Source: Aggregatibacter aphrophilus ATCC 33389 (GTDB lineage Bacteria > Pseudomonadota > Gammaproteobacteria > Enterobacterales > Pasteurellaceae). Taken from it: a DNA stretch of 64,000 nucleotides. This document shows, piece after piece, positions 37,678 to 46,312 of this stretch (position 1 is the first letter of the stretch; each line of letters starts with the position of its first letter). Where the stretch lies: positions 1,612,001 to 1,676,000 of the forward strand of contig NZ_LR134327.1 in assembly GCF_900636915.1 (NCBI RefSeq), written 5' to 3'. The notes under the pieces were generated by a model. It was not told the DNA's origin and did no database searches. It saw only the letters and a program-made list of their open reading frames with translations. The translations under genes and the position numbers were made by a program.

Positions 37678-37970
37678 TGTCAGGAAATCACAACACGAAT
37701 GATGGTACTAAATGATGGCGCGCGTCTCCCGACGCGTGACCTTTCTCTTAATTCCAAAAAGCATTTTCTATGATAACAAGTGCATCAAGAAACGCGCTAT
37801 CAAATTACAAAAAACATTTCTCTCCTCTACTCTAATTTTTCTTCTTTGCTCGAAATAGAATTATTATACCCATTTCCAGTTACAATTCGTTAACAAATGA
37901 GAATAAATCTCAATTAGGTAATAAAAACAACAAGTTAAATCGCATTTTCTTACAAAAAGTAAGGATGTTT
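37678..37970. other. Intergenic region between trpC and the hyb promoter
   Basis: Together with the hyb promoter this is a 379-bp gap. It holds an inverted family-1 palindrome at 37711-37740 and then about 230 bp of AT-rich sequence in which I see no gene, uptake signal or terminator. Confidence 0.5.
37711..37740 (-). repeat. Dispersed palindrome, family 1 (inverted copy)
   Basis: AATGATGGCGCGCGTCTCCC followed by GACGCGTGAC is the reverse complement of the copy at 34755-34784 with four changes; read on the minus strand the loop is GGGA. It follows the trpC stop by 33 bp. Confidence 0.8.
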
Positions 37971-38012
37971 TTGACAATGATCAATTAAATTTCCATTTCA
38001 CGGGAATATCAT
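37971..38012 (+). promoter_or_regulatory. FNR-type promoter of the hyb operon
   Basis: TTGACAATGATCAA (37971-37984) matches the FNR site TTGATNNNNATCAA at 9 of 10 fixed positions. TATCAT at 38007-38012 is a -10 candidate, which puts the FNR centre at about -41.5 from a start near 38019, the class II arrangement. Anaerobic activation fits a hydrogenase operon. Confidence 0.72.
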
Positions 38013-38056
38013 ACGCAAGATAACCATACGAATAATATGCCAATTGGAGTGATAAT

Positions 38057-39223
38057 ATGCAAAAAAGTGATGGATTATTTTCTGCCTTAGCAGAAGTTTC
38101 CCGTCGGGATTTCATGAAATTATGTACCGCACTTGCGGCAACCATGGGATTAAGCTCAAAAGCCGGTGCGGAGATGACCGCCGCTTTAACCGAACCGAAA
38201 CGTCCGCCGGTGTTATGGATTGGCGCGCAAGAATGTACGGGGTGTACCGAATCCTTACTACGCGCTACCCACCCAACGGTAGAAAATTTGGTATTGGAAA
38301 TGATTTCTTTGGAATACCATGAAACCCTTTCCGCCGCCTTTGGTGAGCAAGCCGAAGACAATAAACACAATGCCATTAAACAATATTACGGCAAATATGT
38401 CTTGGTGGTTGACGGTTCTATTCCGATGAAAGACGGTGGCGTTTATTGCATGGTAGCAGGCAAACCGATTGTGGAACACATTCGCGAGGCCGCCAAAGGC
38501 GCTGCTGCCATCATCGCCATTGGTTCTTGTGCCGCGTGGGGCGGCGTACCTTCCAGCGGTGGTAACCCAACCGGTGCAAGCAGCTTATCTGAAGTATTAC
38601 CAAAAGGCACACCGGTTATTAATATTCCGGGCTGTCCACCAAATCCACATAACTTCCTTGCGACAGTCGCTTACATTCTGACTTATAAGAAATTGCCGGC
38701 AATGGACAAACTTAATCGTCCGTTATTCGCTTACGATCGCTTAATTCATGAAAACTGCTATCGCCGTCCACATTTTGATGCCGGACGTTTTGCTAAAGAA
38801 TACGGCGATTACGGTCATCGTCACGGCTGGTGTTTATATCATCTCGGTTGTAAAGGGCCGGAAACTTACGGCAACTGCTCTACCTTAGAATTTTGTGATG
38901 TCGGCGGCAATAACTGGCCGGTAGGTATCGGGCACCCTTGCTATGGCTGTAATGAAAAAGGCGTAGGCTTTACCAAAAGCATTTTCCAATTATCCAGCGT
39001 GGAAAATCCAACTCCTCGGGTGGAAAAACCGGATGTCAATAATGCGGAAGGTTCAAGTGCCAGCATGACGGCAATCGGTTTATTAGGCGGTGCGGCCGCA
39101 ATTTTGGCCGGGGTCAGTGTTGTCACCTTACGGGAACTTAGTATTCAACACAAAGCCCGTGCAGCCGTCAAAGCCGCAGAAAAAGCAGAGAAAAAACAAC
39201 AAACAGGTAAATCAAATGGATAG
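38057..39223 (+). CDS. hybO: Hydrogenase-2 small subunit
   Basis: Iron-sulfur subunit (388 residues) of a membrane-bound [NiFe] uptake hydrogenase. The twin-arginine export motif SRRDFMKLC (15-23) exports the folded HybO-HybC pair. Cluster ligands are in [50 protein letters not shown] and [15 protein letters not shown]-terminal membrane helix (about 335-360) anchors it. It is first of hybOABCD-E-G; hybA starts 8 bp before its stop. A uptake signal variant lies in the signal region. Confidence 0.96.
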   Translation: MQKSDGLFSALAEVSRRDFMKLCTALAATMGLSSKAGAEMTAALTEPKRPPVLWIGAQECTGCTESLLRATHPTVENLVLEMISLEYHETLSAAFGEQAEDNKHNAIKQYYGKYVLVVDGSIPMKDGGVYCMVAGKPIVEHIREAAKGAAAIIAIGSCAAWGGVPSSGGNPTGASSLSEVLPKGTPVINIPGCPPNPHNFLATVAYILTYKKLPAMDKLNRPLFAYDRLIHENCYRRPHFDAGRFAKEYGDYGHRHGWCLYHLGCKGPETYGNCSTLEFCDVGGNNWPVGIGHPCYGCNEKGVGFTKSIFQLSSVENPTPRVEKPDVNNAEGSSASMTAIGLLGGAAAILAGVSVVTLRELSIQHKARAAVKAAEKAEKKQQTGKSNG

Positions 39224-40256
39224 ACGCAATTTTTTAAAAGCAGGTTTGCTTGGTGGCGTTGCGGTAGGTTTGCCTGTCAGTAAAACGCAGGCAAGCGAAA
39301 ATTTACCGCCCATTCCGACCGCACTTGGCATGTTGTACGACTCCACTCTTTGTGTGGGTTGCCAAGCTTGTGTGGCGGAATGTCAGCAAGTCAATAAAAC
39401 CGCAGTGAATCCCAAAGGCGAACAAACCTGGTCAAACAACGACAAACTTACGCCGTTCACCCGCAATATCATTCAAGTTTGGTCGGATGGCGACGGCAAA
39501 AATAAAGACCAAACAGACAACGGCTATGCTTACATTAAAAAACAATGTATGCACTGCGTTGACCCGAACTGTGTTGCCGTTTGCCCTGTTCAAGCCTTAA
39601 CGAAAGATCCGAAGACCGGCATTGTGAAATACGACCCCGACATTTGCACGGGCTGTCGTTATTGCATGGTAGGTTGCCCTTTTGACGTACCGAAATACGA
39701 TTACGACAACCCATTCGGCGAAATCAGCAAATGTGAACTGTGCAATCAAAAAGGTTTGGAACGCATTGACAAAGGCGAACTGCCGGGTTGCTGTCATGTT
39801 TGCCCGACCGGCGCCATTATTTTTGGTACCCGTGAAGAGTTATTGGCGGAAGCCAAACGTCGTTTGCATTTAATTCGCGGCACGGAATATGACTATCCGC
39901 GCCAACACGTTAACAGTACCGATAAATATCGCGCTACTGTGCCGGCGTATCAATATCACATTTACGGCGAAACGGAAGGCGGTGGTACACAAGTGTTAGC
40001 CTTAAGCGGCGTACCTTTCGAAAATCTCGGCTTACCGCCACTAGATGAAGTTGCCACGGGAACCCGAGCAGCACATTTACAACATTTTCTCTATCGCGGT
40101 TTGGCATTGCCATTAGTGGCACTTGCAGGTTTAACCTTTATGACTTACAAAAATATGCATGGTGATAAGATTGCCGAGCGTATTGCGGCTCAAAAAGAAG
40201 CGATGCGTCAGGCACGTAAAGAAATCGAAGAAGCGGAGGATGATGATCATGAGTAA
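39216..40256 (+). CDS. hybA: Hydrogenase-2 ferredoxin-type electron carrier
   Basis: Periplasmic [4Fe-4S] protein (346 residues) carrying electrons from HybO to the membrane subunit HybB. The ATG at 39216 starts [20 protein letters not shown], a twin-arginine signal; the longer open frame overlapping hybO is not used. Four cluster motifs follow: [13 protein letters not shown] (about 46-58), [26 protein letters not shown] and CELC with [12 protein letters not shown]-terminal membrane helix ([15 protein letters not shown]) is predicted. Overlaps hybB by 8 bp. Confidence 0.95.
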   Translation: MDRRNFLKAGLLGGVAVGLPVSKTQASENLPPIPTALGMLYDSTLCVGCQACVAECQQVNKTAVNPKGEQTWSNNDKLTPFTRNIIQVWSDGDGKNKDQTDNGYAYIKKQCMHCVDPNCVAVCPVQALTKDPKTGIVKYDPDICTGCRYCMVGCPFDVPKYDYDNPFGEISKCELCNQKGLERIDKGELPGCCHVCPTGAIIFGTREELLAEAKRRLHLIRGTEYDYPRQHVNSTDKYRATVPAYQYHIYGETEGGGTQVLALSGVPFENLGLPPLDEVATGTRAAHLQHFLYRGLALPLVALAGLTFMTYKNMHGDKIAERIAAQKEAMRQARKEIEEAEDDDHE

Positions 40257-41475
40257 TCCACGTCCGGTGGGCGGTCGTTTAATTTCCGCCGCTATTCTCT
40301 TTTTTGCCCCCCTTGCCGTACTTTGTATTTTATTGATTGTAAAACGGTTGGTCTTCGGGATTGGTTCCGTAACTGCTCTTAACGGCGGTTATCCTTGGGG
40401 GTTATGGATTGCCTTTGACTTGCTCGTCGGTACAGGATTTGCCTGTGGTGGTTGGGCTTTGGCTTGGGCGGTGTATATTTTCAATAACGGGAAATATCAC
40501 GCTCTCGTGCGTCCTGCCCTGCTTGCCAGTTTATTCGGCTATTCCCTCGGCGGTTTATCTATCACCATTGATATGGGGCGTTATTGGCACTTGCCGTATT
40601 TCTACGTTCCGGGACAGTTCAACACCAATTCCGTGTTGTTTGAAACGGCATTTTGTATGACCGTGTATATCATTGTGGTGACCTTGGAGTTTGCCCCAGT
40701 ATGGCTCGGTTTCCTCGGCTTGAAAAAATGGTTTAATAAACTCAATAAAATCATGTTTTTCATTATTGCCTTGGGTGCCTTGTTGCCGATGATGCACCAA
40801 TCTTCCATGGGGTCTTTAATGATTGTGGCTGGCCATAAAGTGCATCCGGTATGGCAAAGTTATGAAGTCTTACCGATTCTCTCCTTGCTCACTGCTTTCA
40901 TTATGGGCTTCTCTATCGTCATCTTTGAAGGTTCCTTAGTGAAAGCCGGTCTTGCAGGAAAAACACCTGACGAACGTCATTTATTCACTCAATTGGCACG
41001 AGTTACCGCAGGCTTGATCTTCTGTTTCCTTGTGGTACGTTTCGGCGAATTGATTTATCACGACAAACTACAACTGGTGTTCGGTTTTGACAAACTAACC
41101 AAATTTGAAGCGTGGATGTTCTGGATGGAAGTTTGGCTAATGGTTTTACCATTGTTAACCCTCTTCCTTGGTGAGAAAAAATCCGACTCCCGTTGGTTGT
41201 TTATTTCGGCACTCAGCATGTTACTCGGCGCCGCATTATGGCGGATGAACTACTCGCTTATCATGTATAACCCGGGCAACGGCTATAAATATTTCCCATC
41301 AGCGGAAGAATTGTTGATCTCAATCGGTTTCGTGTCCATTGAGGTTTGTGCCTATATTTTAATCATTCGTCTGTTCCCGGTCTTGCCGGTCTTTAAAGAA
41401 AAACACACAGAAGAATCAGAAAAAATCATTGCCGAAAAAGCGGCATTCAGTAAAAAACTTAGCGGAGCAGAATAA
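40249..41475 (+). CDS. hybB: Hydrogenase-2 integral membrane subunit (NrfD/PsrC-like)
   Basis: Quinone-linked membrane subunit of 408 residues with about ten hydrophobic segments, cofactor-free, of the NrfD family. The ATG at 40249 is chosen because GGAGG lies about 9 bp upstream; two earlier in-frame ATGs crowd that site. Typical segments include [20 protein letters not shown] (about 42-61) and [20 protein letters not shown], residues shared with other HybB proteins. It passes electrons to quinone, or the reverse. It ends on the hybC start codon. Confidence 0.94.
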   Translation: MSNPRPVGGRLISAAILFFAPLAVLCILLIVKRLVFGIGSVTALNGGYPWGLWIAFDLLVGTGFACGGWALAWAVYIFNNGKYHALVRPALLASLFGYSLGGLSITIDMGRYWHLPYFYVPGQFNTNSVLFETAFCMTVYIIVVTLEFAPVWLGFLGLKKWFNKLNKIMFFIIALGALLPMMHQSSMGSLMIVAGHKVHPVWQSYEVLPILSLLTAFIMGFSIVIFEGSLVKAGLAGKTPDERHLFTQLARVTAGLIFCFLVVRFGELIYHDKLQLVFGFDKLTKFEAWMFWMEVWLMVLPLLTLFLGEKKSDSRWLFISALSMLLGAALWRMNYSLIMYNPGNGYKYFPSAEELLISIGFVSIEVCAYILIIRLFPVLPVFKEKHTEESEKIIAEKAAFSKKLSGAE

Positions 41476-43184
41476 TGTCAGAAAAAAAACGTATCTCAAT
41501 TGACCCGATTACCCGTATTGAGGGGCATTTACGTATTGATTGCGAAATTGAAAACGGTGTTGTTACCAATGCTTGGTCTTCCGGTACCATGTGGCGTGGT
41601 ATGGAAAATATTGTAAAAGGTGCCGATCCGCGTGATGCATGGATGATTATGCAACGTATCTGTGGCGTATGTACCACTGTACACGCGATTATCAGCGTGC
41701 GTGCCGTAGAAGATGCTATTGGTGCTAAAGTACCAGTCAATGCACAATATATTCGTAACATGATTCTTGCAGCACACAGTATTCACGACCATATTGTACA
41801 TTTCTATCAACTCTCCGCCATGGACTGGGTGGATATCACCGCCGCCCTGAAAGCGGATCCGGAAAAAGCGGCAGATATGCTAAAAGGCGTTTCCACATGG
41901 TCGTTAAATAGCGCCAATGAATTCCGCAATGTACAGAAAAAAGTTCAGGCGTTGGTAGATAGCGGACAGCTCGGTATTTTCGCTAACGGTTATTTCGGTC
42001 ATGCTGCAATGAAATTGTCGCCGGAAGTAAACCTCATTGCCGTAGCGCACTATTTACAAGCCCTTGAATGCCAACGTGATGCAAACCGTGTCGTAGCATT
42101 GCTCGGCAGTAAAACACCGCACATCCAAAACTTGGCTATCGGTGGCGTGGCGAACCCGATTAATTTGGATTCCCAAGCCGTGCTTAATCATGAACGTCTA
42201 ATGTTCGTGAAAGCTTGCATTGATCGCTTAGGCGATTTTATCAACCAAGTTTATAAAATCGATGCTGCCGTATTTGCGGCTTTCTATCCGGAATGGCTGA
42301 GTCTTGGCAAAACGTCCGGTAACTACTTAGCCGTGCCGGAATATCCAATTGATGCGGATAATTCTAAATTCGTGTTGAAAGGCGGTTATGTTGAAAACAG
42401 CGATTTATCCACTTTCCGCGCCATTGACAACCAAAAAGACGAGTTCGTCGTAAAAGGCATTAAAGAAAGCGGTAAACACGCTTGGTATGAAGACGACGAA
42501 CCGCTCGAACCTTGGGTGGGTTTAACCCGTCCGAAATACACCGGTTGGCAAGATGACGGCAAATATTCTTGGGTAAAAGCGCCGACCTTCTACGGCAAAG
42601 TGGTAGAAGTCGGTCCGCTCGCCTATTTAATTTGCGGCTTGGCGGCGAATGACAAACCAACCGTTACCCATTTCAACGAATTAAAAGGCATTTATGAAAA
42701 ATTGACCGGTAATACCTTAACCACCGACCAATTACACTCCACCCTTGGACGCATTATCGGTCGTACAGTCCATTGCTGTGCACTAAATGACATTCTAGGT
42801 ACACAATGGCAAATGCTCATTGATAACATCGCCAAAGGCGACACTACCGCTTATATCAAAACTGACATTCCGGCAAGCGGCGAATTCCGTGGTGTTGGCT
42901 TCGGTGAAGTACCACGCGGTATGCTTTCTCACTGGGTTGTTATTAAAGACGGCCGTATTGAAAACTACCAAGCGGTTGTACCATCTACATGGAATGCAGG
43001 TCCACGTAACGAACAAGACCAAATGGGCCCTTATGAGCTTTCCATTATCGGTACACCGGTGGCGGATCCGACTAAGCCGTTAGAAGTGGTTAGAACTATT
43101 CACTCTTTCGACCCTTGTATGTCCTGCGCCGTGCACGTTGTTAACACAGAAAACGGCGAAGTGACTGAAGTGAAGGTGTTGTAA
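41475..43184 (+). CDS. hybC: Hydrogenase-2 large subunit ([NiFe] catalytic)
   Basis: Catalytic subunit of 569 residues. The nickel-binding L1 motif RICGVCTTVHA (about 56-66) and the C-terminal L2 motif DPCMSCAVH (about 546-554) supply the four cysteines of the Ni-Fe-CO-2CN site. Fifteen residues follow the last motif histidine and should be removed by the protease HybD after nickel insertion. Length matches E. coli HybC. No disruption of the active site is seen. The stop overlaps the hybD start. Confidence 0.97.
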   Translation: MSEKKRISIDPITRIEGHLRIDCEIENGVVTNAWSSGTMWRGMENIVKGADPRDAWMIMQRICGVCTTVHAIISVRAVEDAIGAKVPVNAQYIRNMILAAHSIHDHIVHFYQLSAMDWVDITAALKADPEKAADMLKGVSTWSLNSANEFRNVQKKVQALVDSGQLGIFANGYFGHAAMKLSPEVNLIAVAHYLQALECQRDANRVVALLGSKTPHIQNLAIGGVANPINLDSQAVLNHERLMFVKACIDRLGDFINQVYKIDAAVFAAFYPEWLSLGKTSGNYLAVPEYPIDADNSKFVLKGGYVENSDLSTFRAIDNQKDEFVVKGIKESGKHAWYEDDEPLEPWVGLTRPKYTGWQDDGKYSWVKAPTFYGKVVEVGPLAYLICGLAANDKPTVTHFNELKGIYEKLTGNTLTTDQLHSTLGRIIGRTVHCCALNDILGTQWQMLIDNIAKGDTTAYIKTDIPASGEFRGVGFGEVPRGMLSHWVVIKDGRIENYQAVVPSTWNAGPRNEQDQMGPYELSIIGTPVADPTKPLEVVRTIHSFDPCMSCAVHVVNTENGEVTEVKVL

Positions 43185-43663
43185 TGAAGCCGTTAATTCT
43201 TGGTGTCGGCAATATTTTGTTAAGTGATGAAGGCGTGGGGGTGCGTGTTGTACAGGAGCTTGAAAAACGCCCTGAAATTCAACCGCACTTTGATGTCATC
43301 GACGGCGGCACTTGTGGCATGGAATTACTGGATGCGATGGCCAATCGCGAGTATTTGATTATTGTCGATGCCGTGCTTGCTAATAAACAACCGGGAGAAA
43401 TTATCGTGTTGCATGACGATCAAGTGCCAACCTTTTTCTCCCGCAAAATTTCGCCGCACCAACTCGGCATTTGTGATGTGCTTTCCGCCATGAAATTAAC
43501 GGACGAATTCCCCAAACACCTTTGCCTTATCGGCATCCAACCGGAATCGCTAGAATCTGGAATTGGCTTGACGGAAACAATACAAAAAGCATTACCGAAT
43601 GTTTTTACAACCTTGAATCAAGTGATTGCTGAATATGGTTTGAATCTAGACGCCCCTCTTTAG
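43184..43663 (+). CDS. hybD: Hydrogenase-2 maturation protease
   Basis: Endopeptidase of 159 residues that trims the C-terminal extension of HybC. The N-terminal GVGNILLSDEGVGVRVVQEL (about 7-26) contains the nickel-sensing glutamate; the DGGTCGMELLD motif (about 46-56) and the conserved histidine in KISPHQLGICDVL (about 88-100) are present. Translationally coupled to hybC. Its stop codon lies in a CCCCTCTTT hairpin. Confidence 0.95.
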   Translation: MKPLILGVGNILLSDEGVGVRVVQELEKRPEIQPHFDVIDGGTCGMELLDAMANREYLIIVDAVLANKQPGEIIVLHDDQVPTFFSRKISPHQLGICDVLSAMKLTDEFPKHLCLIGIQPESLESGIGLTETIQKALPNVFTTLNQVIAEYGLNLDAPL

Positions 43664-43672
43664 AAAAGAGGG
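43653..43672. repeat. CCCTCTTT hairpin over the hybD stop
   Basis: CCCTCTTT and AAAGAGGG pair around a short AGA-type loop, spanning the hybD stop codon. A second copy lies at 43707-43727. Confidence 0.6.
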
Positions 43673-43706
43673 TAATTAATAGAGACAAGAGTTAAATCTC
43701 CCCTAA

Positions 43707-43727
43707 CCCCTCTTTACAAAAGAGGGG
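43707..43727. repeat. CCCCTCTTT...AAAGAGGGG palindrome
   Basis: Perfect 9-bp arms around ACA. It repeats the hairpin at the hybD stop about 50 bp earlier and lies in the gap before hybE. Confidence 0.7.
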
Positions 43728-43766
43728 AACTTTATTTAAGGTTTCGCCTGTTATTCTTTAATCCCC

Positions 43767-43790
43767 TGATAGCGCGTCTCTGACGCGTGC
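43767..43790 (-). repeat. Dispersed palindrome, family 1 (short variant)
   Basis: On the minus strand it reads GCACGCGTCAGAGACGCGCT, a version of the family with one loop base missing. It is in the hybD-hybE gap. Confidence 0.6.
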
Positions 43791-43812
43791 TTATTTATGA
43801 ATATTTTCGGTA

Positions 43813-43828
43813 GGCATCGGGAGATGCC
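43813..43828. repeat. GGCATC-GGGA-GATGCC hairpin (family-1-like)
   Basis: Perfect 6-bp arms around a GGGA loop. Compared with family 1 (GCGTC-RGGA-GACGC), both stem strands differ in a matching way while the loop is kept. Located 25 bp before the hybE start. Confidence 0.55.
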
Positions 43829-43853
43829 ACCGACACTCTGTGAAAAATGAACC

Positions 43854-44420
43854 ATGTACCGACACGAAAAAACACCTGACAAAAAGCAAGACTTTTTGAA
43901 CGTTGGCTTTGCCAAGGGCTCCGAAGGAGCAAGTAAAAATTCCACCGCACTTTTAACTCAAATTGACGGTTTTGAAGAAAATCCGACGGATATTTTTCTT
44001 ACCGAAATGCAAAACATTGTGCCTGAAATGCAAGATCTGCCGTTCTACCACAAAGGTATTGAATGCTTCTGCCCTAAGTTTGTTTTATTTGAAGAACAAT
44101 GGATCGGCACGGTATTAACACCATGGATGATTAGCGTTGTCATTCTGCCCGGCCCTCAACAACAATGGGAACCGCGTGAATTAGGCGATAAACTCACCGT
44201 ACAACTGCCCTACAAAGCGCTAACCTTCACCGTCAGTGGCGTTGAAAACGTCCCGCAATATTTAAGCTGTTCTTTGCACTCACCTCTTGACCCGAATCTG
44301 ACTAACGAACAAGCCGTTCAACTCACGCAAGATTGTTTGCGTATGGTTTTATCCATGCCGACAAAACAGCCGACATTTGATCCAGATCGCCGAAACCTGT
44401 TTAAGGCCATGATAAAATAG
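43854..44420 (+). CDS. hybE: [NiFe]-hydrogenase assembly chaperone HybE
   Basis: Cytoplasmic chaperone that binds the twin-arginine signal of HybO and delays export until assembly. Residues about 55-188 match the family: [20 protein letters not shown] (about 83-102), [20 protein letters not shown] and [15 protein letters not shown]. At 188 residues it is longer than the 162 of E. coli HybE, and the first 40 or so residues look unlike the family, contain a uptake signal (codons near 43940) and follow a repeat-filled gap. The ATG has no clear ribosome site, so the true start could be a downstream non-ATG codon. Confidence 0.88.
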   Translation: MYRHEKTPDKKQDFLNVGFAKGSEGASKNSTALLTQIDGFEENPTDIFLTEMQNIVPEMQDLPFYHKGIECFCPKFVLFEEQWIGTVLTPWMISVVILPGPQQQWEPRELGDKLTVQLPYKALTFTVSGVENVPQYLSCSLHSPLDPNLTNEQAVQLTQDCLRMVLSMPTKQPTFDPDRRNLFKAMIK

Positions 44421-44449
44421 ACGCAATTTTCAAATGGAGTGAAAGAATT

Positions 44450-44725
44450 ATGTGTTTAGGAGTTCCCGGGCAAATCGTCCAAATCGGTGACAGCGCCCTA
44501 CAACTCGCCACCGTGGATGTCTGCGGCGTACAACGCCAAGTCAACATTTCCCTTATCTGCGATAGCGACCCGCAGTCCCTTCTCGGTAAATGGGTTCTCG
44601 TCCACGTTGGCTTCGCCATGAGCATTATCGACGAAGAAGAAGCCAAACAAACCCAAGAAGCCCTACTTGCCATGAGCCAGTTAGAACATGAAGTGGGCGA
44701 TTTTTTAGGGTTGAATCAGGGGTGA
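44450..44725 (+). CDS. hybG: HypC/HybG family hydrogenase assembly chaperone
   Basis: Small chaperone of 91 residues that carries the Fe(CN)2CO unit with HypD to the large subunit. The essential N-terminal Met-Cys of [12 protein letters not shown] (1-12) is present, followed by [15 protein letters not shown] and the family's [20 protein letters not shown] (about 46-65). Last gene of the operon here. HypA/HybF, HypB, HypD, HypE and HypF are not in the window and must be elsewhere for the enzyme to mature. Confidence 0.93.
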   Translation: MCLGVPGQIVQIGDSALQLATVDVCGVQRQVNISLICDSDPQSLLGKWVLVHVGFAMSIIDEEEAKQTQEALLAMSQLEHEVGDFLGLNQG

Positions 44726-44734
44726 TTTAAAGGA

Positions 44735-44793
44735 AAGTGCGGTCGGAAATTTGAGTGTTTTTTAGAAAAATGATTGGGAATTTGACCGCACTT
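44735..44793. repeat. Inverted uptake-signal pair after hybG
   Basis: AAGTGCGGTC (44735-44744) and GACCGCACTT (44784-44793) are perfect 10-bp arms around 39 bases, between hybG and the AT-rich orphan gene. Confidence 0.7.
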
Positions 44794-44843
44794 AACTAAG
44801 ACTCAGATTTTTTTAATTACCATAAATTCTATAGGAGTATACA

Positions 44844-45701
44844 ATGGGAGTTCAGCAAGTTGACTTACTATCATCCATTAATGAATATCTAAATATTTTT
44901 AATAAAATAATAGGATTAGTAATAGTACTTTTTGTGCCATGTTGTTTTATCAAGAGAACAGGCTCATCCTTTTCGCTGCTGCATAAGATATCATTTCTAA
45001 TATTAAAAAACTTCAAAAAAACTAAAATTGATGATTTTATTAATGAAATATTAGATATTGAAAGATTCAACTTCTTATATAACAAAAATGCAATTTCCTT
45101 AGAACAAAAGAATAAATTTGAGAATTGGATAAGAAAATACTCCCTAGATTTTAGGCTAATCACAAAAGTAGGTAAACTACTGGATATGGAGTCACTAAAA
45201 CTAAAAAGTCATAAAAAGAAATATGCTTTATCAATTATAGCATTCTTATTATTTTCATTGATAACATTAGCTTCTTTACCGATTTTAATTTCATTTATCA
45301 ATAAGGATTCTGTGCTTCTTAAATTTGAAAATAGCAGTTGGTTTTGGATAAACCAATATGAAGCTAAACAATATAAATTTCTGGATCAAGAAAAAAATAT
45401 TTGGGTAATCACACCTGAGACCTGTCAAAAAAATATTGTTATAAGTGAAGATATATTATCTCAAGAATACCAAAAAATTATCTGTAACGCATTTACTGAT
45501 CAAGATGATATAAGATACATATCAAAATCAATAAAAAGTCAAAAATATAGTTCTATATTTCTCACTACTTTTTTATTGCTAATAATTTCATTCTCGTATA
45601 AAGAGATGAGTAAACTAGATAACAATTTTAAATGCAGAAAAATGATATTCCAAAAGATAAAAAAATATAGAAAAAACAGAAAACTATCCTCACATAGATA
45701 A
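44844..45701 (+). CDS. Unknown AT-rich membrane protein, 285 residues
   Basis: Not recognised with confidence; it may belong to a DUF6216-type family, but this is a weak recollection. Hydrophobic segments lie near 20-36 (IIGLVIVLFVPCCF), 128-148 (ALSIIAFLLFSLITLASLPI) and 240-255 (IFLTTFLLLIISF). A cytosolic charged stretch (about 55-120, KKTKIDDFINEILDIERFNF) and a highly basic C-terminus follow the same pattern as small signalling or toxin-like membrane proteins, though no catalytic motif is visible. The gene is far richer in A and T than neighbours, uses AAA/ATA/AAT-type codons and contains no uptake signal, which suggests recent transfer. Ribosome site AGGAG precedes the ATG. It is flanked by an uptake-signal pair and by palindromic repeats. 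Confidence 0.72.
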   Translation: MGVQQVDLLSSINEYLNIFNKIIGLVIVLFVPCCFIKRTGSSFSLLHKISFLILKNFKKTKIDDFINEILDIERFNFLYNKNAISLEQKNKFENWIRKYSLDFRLITKVGKLLDMESLKLKSHKKKYALSIIAFLLFSLITLASLPILISFINKDSVLLKFENSSWFWINQYEAKQYKFLDQEKNIWVITPETCQKNIVISEDILSQEYQKIICNAFTDQDDIRYISKSIKSQKYSSIFLTTFLLLIISFSYKEMSKLDNNFKCRKMIFQKIKKYRKNRKLSSHR

Positions 45702-45744
45702 TAATACTCTGCTAGCCCAAGCGTGGGAACGTTTGCCTCCTGCT

Positions 45745-45769
45745 GGCGCAAGCGTCCTTCGCTTGTGCC
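45745..45769 (+). terminator. Family-2 palindrome with terminator shape
   Basis: GGCGCAAGCG and CGCTTGTGCC pair (one G-T) around TCCTT and are followed by TTTTT. It is near-identical to 49473-49497 and lies 44 bp after the orphan gene, whose transcript it may end. Confidence 0.65.
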
Positions 45770-45831
45770 TTTTTGATTTCCACCAATATATATTTTCAGC
45801 CCAAGCGTGGACGATTGCGCTATCGTACGGA

Positions 45832-45861
45832 GGCACGCGTCAGGAGATGCGCGCCATCAAT
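45832..45861 (+). repeat. Dispersed palindrome, family 1
   Basis: Differs from the copy at 34755-34784 by one base over 30 (GATGCG for GACGCG), turning a C-G pair of the stem into a wobble pair. Confidence 0.8.
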
Positions 45862-45948
45862 GCACTCTTGATAATATTTAACCCACACAAAAAACATCTT
45901 AAAAATCCACCGCACTTTCCTTTCTCTCACGCTTCCATCTACCCAAAT

Positions 45949-45964
45949 TATGATCTTTATCACG
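45949..45964 (+). promoter_or_regulatory. CRP- or FNR-like site upstream of oadGAB
   Basis: TATGATCTTTATCACG fits the CRP pattern TGTGAN6TCACA at 8 of 10 positions; the inner 14 bases fit the FNR pattern at 8 of 10. It ends 64 bp before oadG. Either regulator would be sensible for an anaerobic decarboxylase. Confidence 0.4.
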
Positions 45965-46027
45965 GTTTTACTAAAACGAATCCATTAAAATAAAATCTTC
46001 TCTTTTTTCAAACAAATAAGGAAGCAA

Positions 46028-46297
46028 ATGATGAGTCCCACAGAACTTATGGGTGAAGGAATTAATCTGATGTTTTCAGGGATGGGTTTTGTGTTGGTCT
46101 TTTTGCTCATTTTAATTTGGGCAATTGGGCTGATGTCTAAACTTATCAACCGATTTTTTCCCGAACCTCAACCCGCACTAAAAACTTCCCAAAATTCCAC
46201 CGCACTTTCTGCGGCACCTACCGACGATTTTGAGCGTTTGCTCCCTGTGATTGCAGCGGCTATCGCGCACCATCGCCGTACCCAACAGTTCAAATAA
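46028..46297 (+). CDS. oadG: Oxaloacetate decarboxylase gamma subunit
   Basis: Small membrane subunit (89 residues) that holds the decarboxylase and sodium-pump subunits together and binds zinc. One membrane segment ([20 protein letters not shown], about 17-36), a variable linker carrying a uptake signal (codons near 46200), and the C-terminal [14 protein letters not shown] (about 71-84) typical of OadG, with the paired histidines. An alternative ATG one codon downstream is possible. First gene of oadGAB. Confidence 0.9.
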   Translation: MMSPTELMGEGINLMFSGMGFVLVFLLILIWAIGLMSKLINRFFPEPQPALKTSQNSTALSAAPTDDFERLLPVIAAAIAHHRRTQQFK

Positions 46298-46312
46298 AAT
46301 AAGGATTTTACT

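Larger units (their letters stand above)
45702..46027. other. Repeat-rich gap before oadG
   Basis: About 326 bp. It holds four palindromic elements (two half-matching GCCCAAGCG elements at 45714-45737 and 45799-45820, family 2 at 45745-45769, family 1 at 45832-45861), one uptake signal near 45907-45917 and a CRP/FNR-like site at 45949-45964. A 86-codon open frame here is made of repeats and is not considered a gene. Confidence 0.6.

Noticed and set aside
38057..44725. Frameshift or broken hydrogenase gene
   Set aside because: All hyb frames are full length with intact metal and cluster motifs.
45733..45993. 86-codon plus-strand open frame
   Set aside because: It is built from family-1 and family-2 palindromes and an uptake signal, with no ribosome site or protein-like pattern.
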